The notes under the pieces were generated by a model. That model saw only the letters and a program-made list of their open reading frames with translations, searched no databases and had not been told where the DNA came from. The translations under genes and the position numbers were made by a program. From positions 23,852,825-23,916,824 of the forward strand of contig NC_091219.1 of assembly GCF_040958095.1 (NCBI RefSeq): DNA of 64,000 nt. The letters run 5' to 3'. Positions 60,315 to 64,000 of this stretch are shown piece after piece (position 1 is the stretch's first letter; each line of letters begins with the position of its first letter). Origin of the DNA: Procambarus clarkii. Its lineage: Eukaryota; Arthropoda; Malacostraca; Decapoda; Cambaridae.

Positions 60315-60481
60315 CTGCCCCACGTTAGTCTTTTGAGAAAGCGCCAGTAAGACGGTTTCATGTAACACTTCTCCATCACAGCCACGTGAAAGAGATAACC
60401 AGTAGACAGTGAGTAGAGCAGTTCCACAGACCCGGGAATACGAGGGAGGTAACCCTCATCACAACCCTTTTCATACACACC
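60315..60481 (-). CDS. TMEM135: TMEM135-like gene, penultimate coding exon
   Basis: 167 bases between an acceptor (ATCAACCTGCAG) and donor (GGGGCAG|GTTAGT). It reads GVYEKGCDEGYLPRIPGSVE, then LLYSLSTGYLFHVAVME, then KPSYWRFLKRLTWGR. Vertebrate TMEM135 has a closely similar block ([46 protein letters not shown]), so the assignment is firm. It includes a hydrophobic segment, the last membrane-associated region of the protein. The intron to the last exon is 449 bases. Upstream exons are beyond the window; the region up to 64,000 is intron filled with mobile elements. Confidence 0.88.
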
Positions 60482-60569
60482 CTGCAGGTTGATTTATAAT
60501 ATAAATTATACAACATTAAATACTATGCACAGAAAAACACTGATTACACTATTATCTACCCTTTATTTA

Positions 60570-60798
60570 CAGTGGAACCTCGAGTGACGAGCGGCTCCAG
60601 TTACGAGCATTTCGAGTAACGACCAAGCCACTCGCAGAATACATGTCTCGACTGACGAGTTTTCGCTCGATTAATGAGCATTCCCACTGGTTCTCAGACA
60701 CCTCTGATGACAGTTTTGTTGTTGTTACGCAAGATGAGTTTTCCACATGACGAGCTTGGTGCCGGAACAAATTAAATTCGTTAATCGAGGTGCCACTG
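60570..60798. mobile_element. Tigger-derived MITE (229 bases)
   Basis: Terminal repeats CAGTGGAACCTCGAG and CGAGGTGCCACTG, flanked by TA on both sides (60,568-60,569 and 60,799-60,800). No coding capacity. The ends match the Tigger family at 54,829, so it could be moved by that transposase. It sits in the TMEM135-like intron. Confidence 0.9.
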
Positions 60799-60821
60799 TA
60801 TATATATATATTTTTGAAAAA

Positions 60822-61250
60822 GAAGTGACTCTAACCCATACTGCCAGGAGCCCTTTGCAACTGGTTTACAGGAGACCTTAACCACTTGACCATCAGTGAC
60901 CGTACAAAAGATGATGATAGCCGAGGCTATTTGCTCATCATCCCGACAGCACTTTGAGGGTAATTTTGGGCATATTTATTTTATCAAATCACCTCACTTT
61001 GTGGTGATTTATTTTCAGTTGCATGGGGACCATTCAGATTTGTTTGCATTTGTGTTGCTCACATGGCCCCACAAAGTGAGGTGATTTGATCAAATAACCA
61101 TGCCCAAGATTACCATCAAAGTGCCGTCGGGATGATGGGCAAAATTGCCTCAGCTACCATCATCTTTTGTATGGTCACTGATGGTCGAGTGGTTAAGGTC
61201 TCCTGTACACCAGTTGCTTAGTGCTCCTGGCAGTATGGGTTTGAGTCACT
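60822..61250. mobile_element. Foldback element with tRNA-like arms
   Basis: Two about 180-base arms (60,822-61,004 and 61,069-61,250) are inverted copies. Each arm ends in a tRNA-like segment; the right one has GGTCGAGTGGTTAAGG (A-box-like) and GGGTTTGAGTC (B-box-like). The loop is about 64 bases. Possibly an inverted dimer of a tRNA-Leu/Ser-like SINE. Confidence 0.75.
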
Positions 61251-61274
61251 TTTGGGGGAGTGGAGTTTTCAGTT

Positions 61275-61276
<2 letters not shown>

Positions 61277-61330
<54 letters not shown>
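61277..61330 (+). repeat. (TA)n(CA)n microsatellite
   Basis: TA repeats followed by about 18 CA units, between two SINE-type elements. Confidence 0.95.
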
Positions 61331-61331
<1 letters not shown>

Positions 61332-61334
61332 GGG

Positions 61335-61648
61335 GCCTCGTAGCCTGGTGGATAGCGCGCAGGACTCGTAATTCTGTGGCGCGGGTTCGATTCCCGCACG
61401 AGGCAGAAACAAATGGGCAAAGTTTCTTTCACCCTAAGTGCCCCTGTTACCTAGCAGTAAATAGGTACCTGGGAGTTAGTCAGCTGTCACGGGCTGCTTC
61501 CTGGGGTGGGTATGTGTGTGTGTGGTGTGGAGGGGAGAGAAAAAAAAACAAAAAAACAACAACAGTAGTTAGTAAACAGTTGATTGACAGTTGAGAGGCG
61601 GGCCGAAAGAGCAAAGCTCAACCCCCGCAAAAAAAAAAAAAAAAAAAA
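61335..61648 (+). mobile_element. tRNA-derived SINE
   Basis: The head 61,335-61,405 folds as a tRNA: GCCTCGT pairs with ACGAGGC. The A box is TAGCCTGGTGGATAGC, the B box GGTTCGATTCC, and the seven-base anticodon loop CTCGTAA reads CGT (Thr-like). The body matches the 7,302 SINE. The tail contains TTGATTGACAGTTGAGAGGC and an A-rich end. It is a SINE, not a functional tRNA gene, because the body is fused directly to the head. Confidence 0.9.
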
Positions 61649-61731
61649 CCACAACTAGTAAACACACACACACAGAGTAGTAGAGAGAGAAAGTAGAGAG
61701 ATACCAGAGAACCAGGAACGAGTATGTCAGT

Positions 61732-62361
61732 GTGAGAAGAGCAGCTGAGAAAAGGTATGAAAATGATATAGCTAATAAAGCCAAGACCGAACCAAAGCTA
61801 CTACGCAGTCACATCAGGAGGAAGACAACAGTGAAGGACCAGGTGATGAAACTTAGGGTGGGCGAGGACAGGTACACAGAAAATGACAAAGAGGTGTGTG
61901 AAGAACTCGACAAAAGGTTCCAGGAGGTTTTTACAATAGAACAGGGAGATGTCGCGGCGCTAGAAGAGGTGACAGCAAACCAGGTGACCTTGGATAGGTT
62001 CGAAATTACAAGAGATGAGGTCAAGAAGCACCTATTGGAGCTGGATGTGAGAAAAGCTGTTGGGCCGGATGGATTCTCGCCATGGGTATTGAAAGAGTGT
62101 GCAGGAGCACTTTGCCTACCACTCTCCATAGTGTGCAGTAGGTCACTGGAAACGGGGGACCTACCAGAAATATGGAAGACTGCTAATGTAGTACCAATAT
62201 ACAAAAAGGGTGACAGACAAGAGGCACTGAACTACAGGCCAGTGTCCTTAACTTGTATACCATGCAAGGTGACGGAGAAGATTGTGAGAAAAAACCTAGT
62301 AACACATCTGGAGAAAAAGAGACTTCGTGACAACCCATCAACATGGGTTCAGGGAGGGTAA
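61732..62361 (+). pseudogene. Family B LINE: RT N-terminal part
   Basis: RKAVGPDGFSPWVLKECA, WKTANVVPIYKKGDRQ and LNYRPVSLTCIPCKVTEKIV are RT blocks 1-2 of CR1-type LINEs. The frame is lost just before the GFREGKS block. Confidence 0.88.
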
Positions 62362-62447
62362 ATCTTGCCTTACAGGATTGATAGAATTCTACGATCAGGT
62401 GACAAAGATTAAACAAGAAAGAGACGGGTGGGCGGACTGCATTTTTT

Positions 62448-63254
62448 TTGGACTGTCGGAAAGCCTTTGACACAGTACCCCATAAAAGGTTGATGCATAA
62501 GCTGGAGAAACAGGCAGGAGTAACTGGTAGGGTGCTCCAGTGGATAAGGGAGTACCTAAACAATAGGAAGCAGAGAGTTACAGTGAGGGGTGAGACCTCA
62601 GACTGGCGTGAAGTCACCAGTGGAGTCCCACAGGGCTCTGTACTTGGACCTATCCTGTTTCTGATATACGTAAATGATCTCCCAGAGGGTATAGACTCAT
62701 TCCTCTCAATGTTTGCTGACGACGCCAAAATTATGAGAAGGCTTAAGACAGAGGAGGACAGCTTGAGGCTTCAAGAAGACCTGGACAAGCTGCAGGAATG
62801 GTCGAACAAATGGCTGTTAGAGTTTAATCCAAGCAAATGTAATGTAATGAAGATAGGGGTAGGAAGCAGGAGACCAGATACAAGGTATCACTTGGGAGAT
62901 GAAATACTTCAAGAGTCCGAGAGAGAGAAAGACCTGGGGGTTGATATCACGCCAGACCTGTCCCCTGAAGCTCATATCAAGAGGATAACAGCAGCAGCAT
63001 ATGCCAGGTTGGCTAACATAAGAACAGCCTTTAGAAACTTGTGTAAGGAATCTTTCAGAACATTATATACCACATATGTCAGACCAATCCTGGAGTATGC
63101 AGCACCAGCAAGGAGTCCATATCTAGTCAAGCATAAGACTAAAATGGAAAAGGTTCAAAGGTTTGCCACCAGACTAGTACCCGAGTTGAGAGGTATGAGC
63201 TACGAGGAGAGACTACGGGAATTAAACCTCACTTCGTTGGAAGACAAGAGTTAG
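62448..63254 (+). pseudogene. Family B LINE: RT catalytic part
   Basis: DCRKAFDTVPHKRLMHK (motif A), TSGVPQGSVLGPILFLIYVN and SMFADDAKIMRRL with the catalytic Asp pair, then WSNKWLLEFNPSKCNVMK and the C-terminal region LVKHKTKMEKVQRFATRL. The frame ends at about 63,252 where one base change or loss breaks it; the last 80 codons continue at 63,262-63,504. Confidence 0.9.
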
Positions 63255-63519
63255 GGGAGACATGATCACCACATTCAAGATCCTCAAGGGAATCGGCAGG
63301 GTTGATAAAGACAGGCTGTTTAACACAAGGGGCACATGCACTAGGGGACACAGGTGGAAACTGAGTGCCCAAATGAGCCACAGAGATATTAGAAAGAACT
63401 TTTTTAGTGTCAGAGTGGTTGACAAATGGAATGCATTAGGAAGTGATGTGGTGGAGGCTGACTCCATACACAGTTTCAAGTGTAGATATGATAGAGCCCA
63501 ATAGGCTCAGGAACCTGTA

Positions 63520-64000
63520 CACCAGTGACCATGTCTTTTTGGGAATAAAGTATGCAATGCGTTATAAGCTGGAAGAAAATAAGGAGGTTGAAGCAGTTGA
63601 AAAACCAGACTTCAGGAGAGGACATTATGGTGACCTTAGAAATTTTTTTAGTGAGTATAATTGGACAGACTTGATGCTAGGCAAGGAAGTGAATGAGATG
63701 TATGGCAAGTTTTGTGAAATATATGATAAAGGCACAAAAAAATTTATACCAAAACAGAGATGCAGAACTAGGAAACAGGATTGGTTCAATAGAAATTGCG
63801 AGAGGGCTAGAGACCGAAAGACACAAAAATGGAATCAATACAGGAAGAGCCCGAACCCCCAAACATACCAGCGATACAAAGATGCGAGAAACAACTACAC
63901 GGCAGTGAGGAGAGGGGCAGAAAGAAATTTTGAAAAAGGGATTGCGGACAAATGTAAAACAGAACCGGGTCTATTCTATAAATTCATAAACAACAAATTG
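63520..64000 (+). mobile_element. LINE family A fragment, running off the window
   Basis: Matches 52,622-53,100 of family A ORF2: HYGDLRNFFSEYNWTDLMLG, FIPKQRCRTRKQDWFNRN and NPQTYQRYKDARNNYTAVRR. It begins abruptly after the family B tail, an end-to-end join of the same two families that are fused in the opposite order of parts at 13,478. Confidence 0.88.

Larger units (their letters stand above)
61690..63505 (+). mobile_element. CR1-like LINE family B, ORF2 3' two-thirds
   Basis: 5'-truncated RT and C-terminal region. Three frames are needed: 61,732-62,361, about 62,350-63,254 and 63,249-63,504, so there are two frameshifts (near 62,345-62,450 and 63,248). It ends FKCRYDRAQ and then TAG, the family B terminus. 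Confidence 0.9.

Noticed and set aside
61335-61405. Apparent tRNA-Thr gene with a perfect acceptor stem
   Set aside because: It is fused directly to a SINE body shared with 7,302 and lacks a terminator after the head, so it is a SINE head.

Overview
Eukaryotic, repeat-dominated genomic DNA, best explained as a decapod crustacean, probably a freshwater crayfish. The case rests on arthropod-type introns, long microsatellites, tRNA-headed SINEs with a decapod-style body, several CR1-like LINE families, Tigger and piggyBac transposons, DIRS-like fossils and a TMEM135 homologue. No bacterial or organellar genes are present. The species is an inference.

The dominant structure is a giant imperfect palindrome. 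A left arm (19,854-35,187) is repeated in reverse complement as a right arm (36,029-51,087) around an 841-base asymmetric spacer that holds a long GA microsatellite. Each arm (about 15 kb) carries the same set: a Tigger N-terminal half, a Tigger catalytic piece, a piggyBac-like right end, two RNase H-bearing LINE fragments, and next to the centre a five-exon spliced gene with consensus splice sites but no long reading frame (a likely lncRNA). The two copies of that gene are transcribed outward, head to head. One intron contains a 118-base imperfect hairpin. A 162-base insertion with a 7-base target duplication is present in the left arm only, so the arms have an independent history and are not a simple copy of one read.

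Left flank (1-19,853): a CR1-like LINE with ORF1 on the minus strand (running off the left edge); a piggyBac-like right end split by a Tigger, which is itself split by a solo LTR; two DIRS-like fossils (4.4-8.8 kb and 11.1-14.3 kb) whose surviving ends are inverted relative to each other; LINE, SINE and piggyBac fragments; and two candidate coding exons of one unrecognised host gene on the minus strand (exon 1 with ATG at 17,449-17,634; exon 2 at 9,109-9,220). Upstream of exon 1 is a tandem array of 191-193-base units, each holding a tiny basic ORF 62 bases after a TATA-like box.

Right flank (51,088-64,000): another copy of that TATA/micro-ORF repeat, a nearly complete CR1-like LINE ORF2, an internally deleted Tigger, very long TG/TATG/TA microsatellites, a candidate terminal exon, the last two coding exons of a TMEM135-like gene (minus strand; the rest lies beyond the window), a Tigger-derived MITE, a foldback element, a tRNA-derived SINE, and two more LINE fragments.

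The only host genes I can support are TMEM135-like (strong), the 17.6/9.1 kb gene (moderate) and the duplicated lncRNA (moderate to good). Everything else is mobile-element sequence or unassigned.
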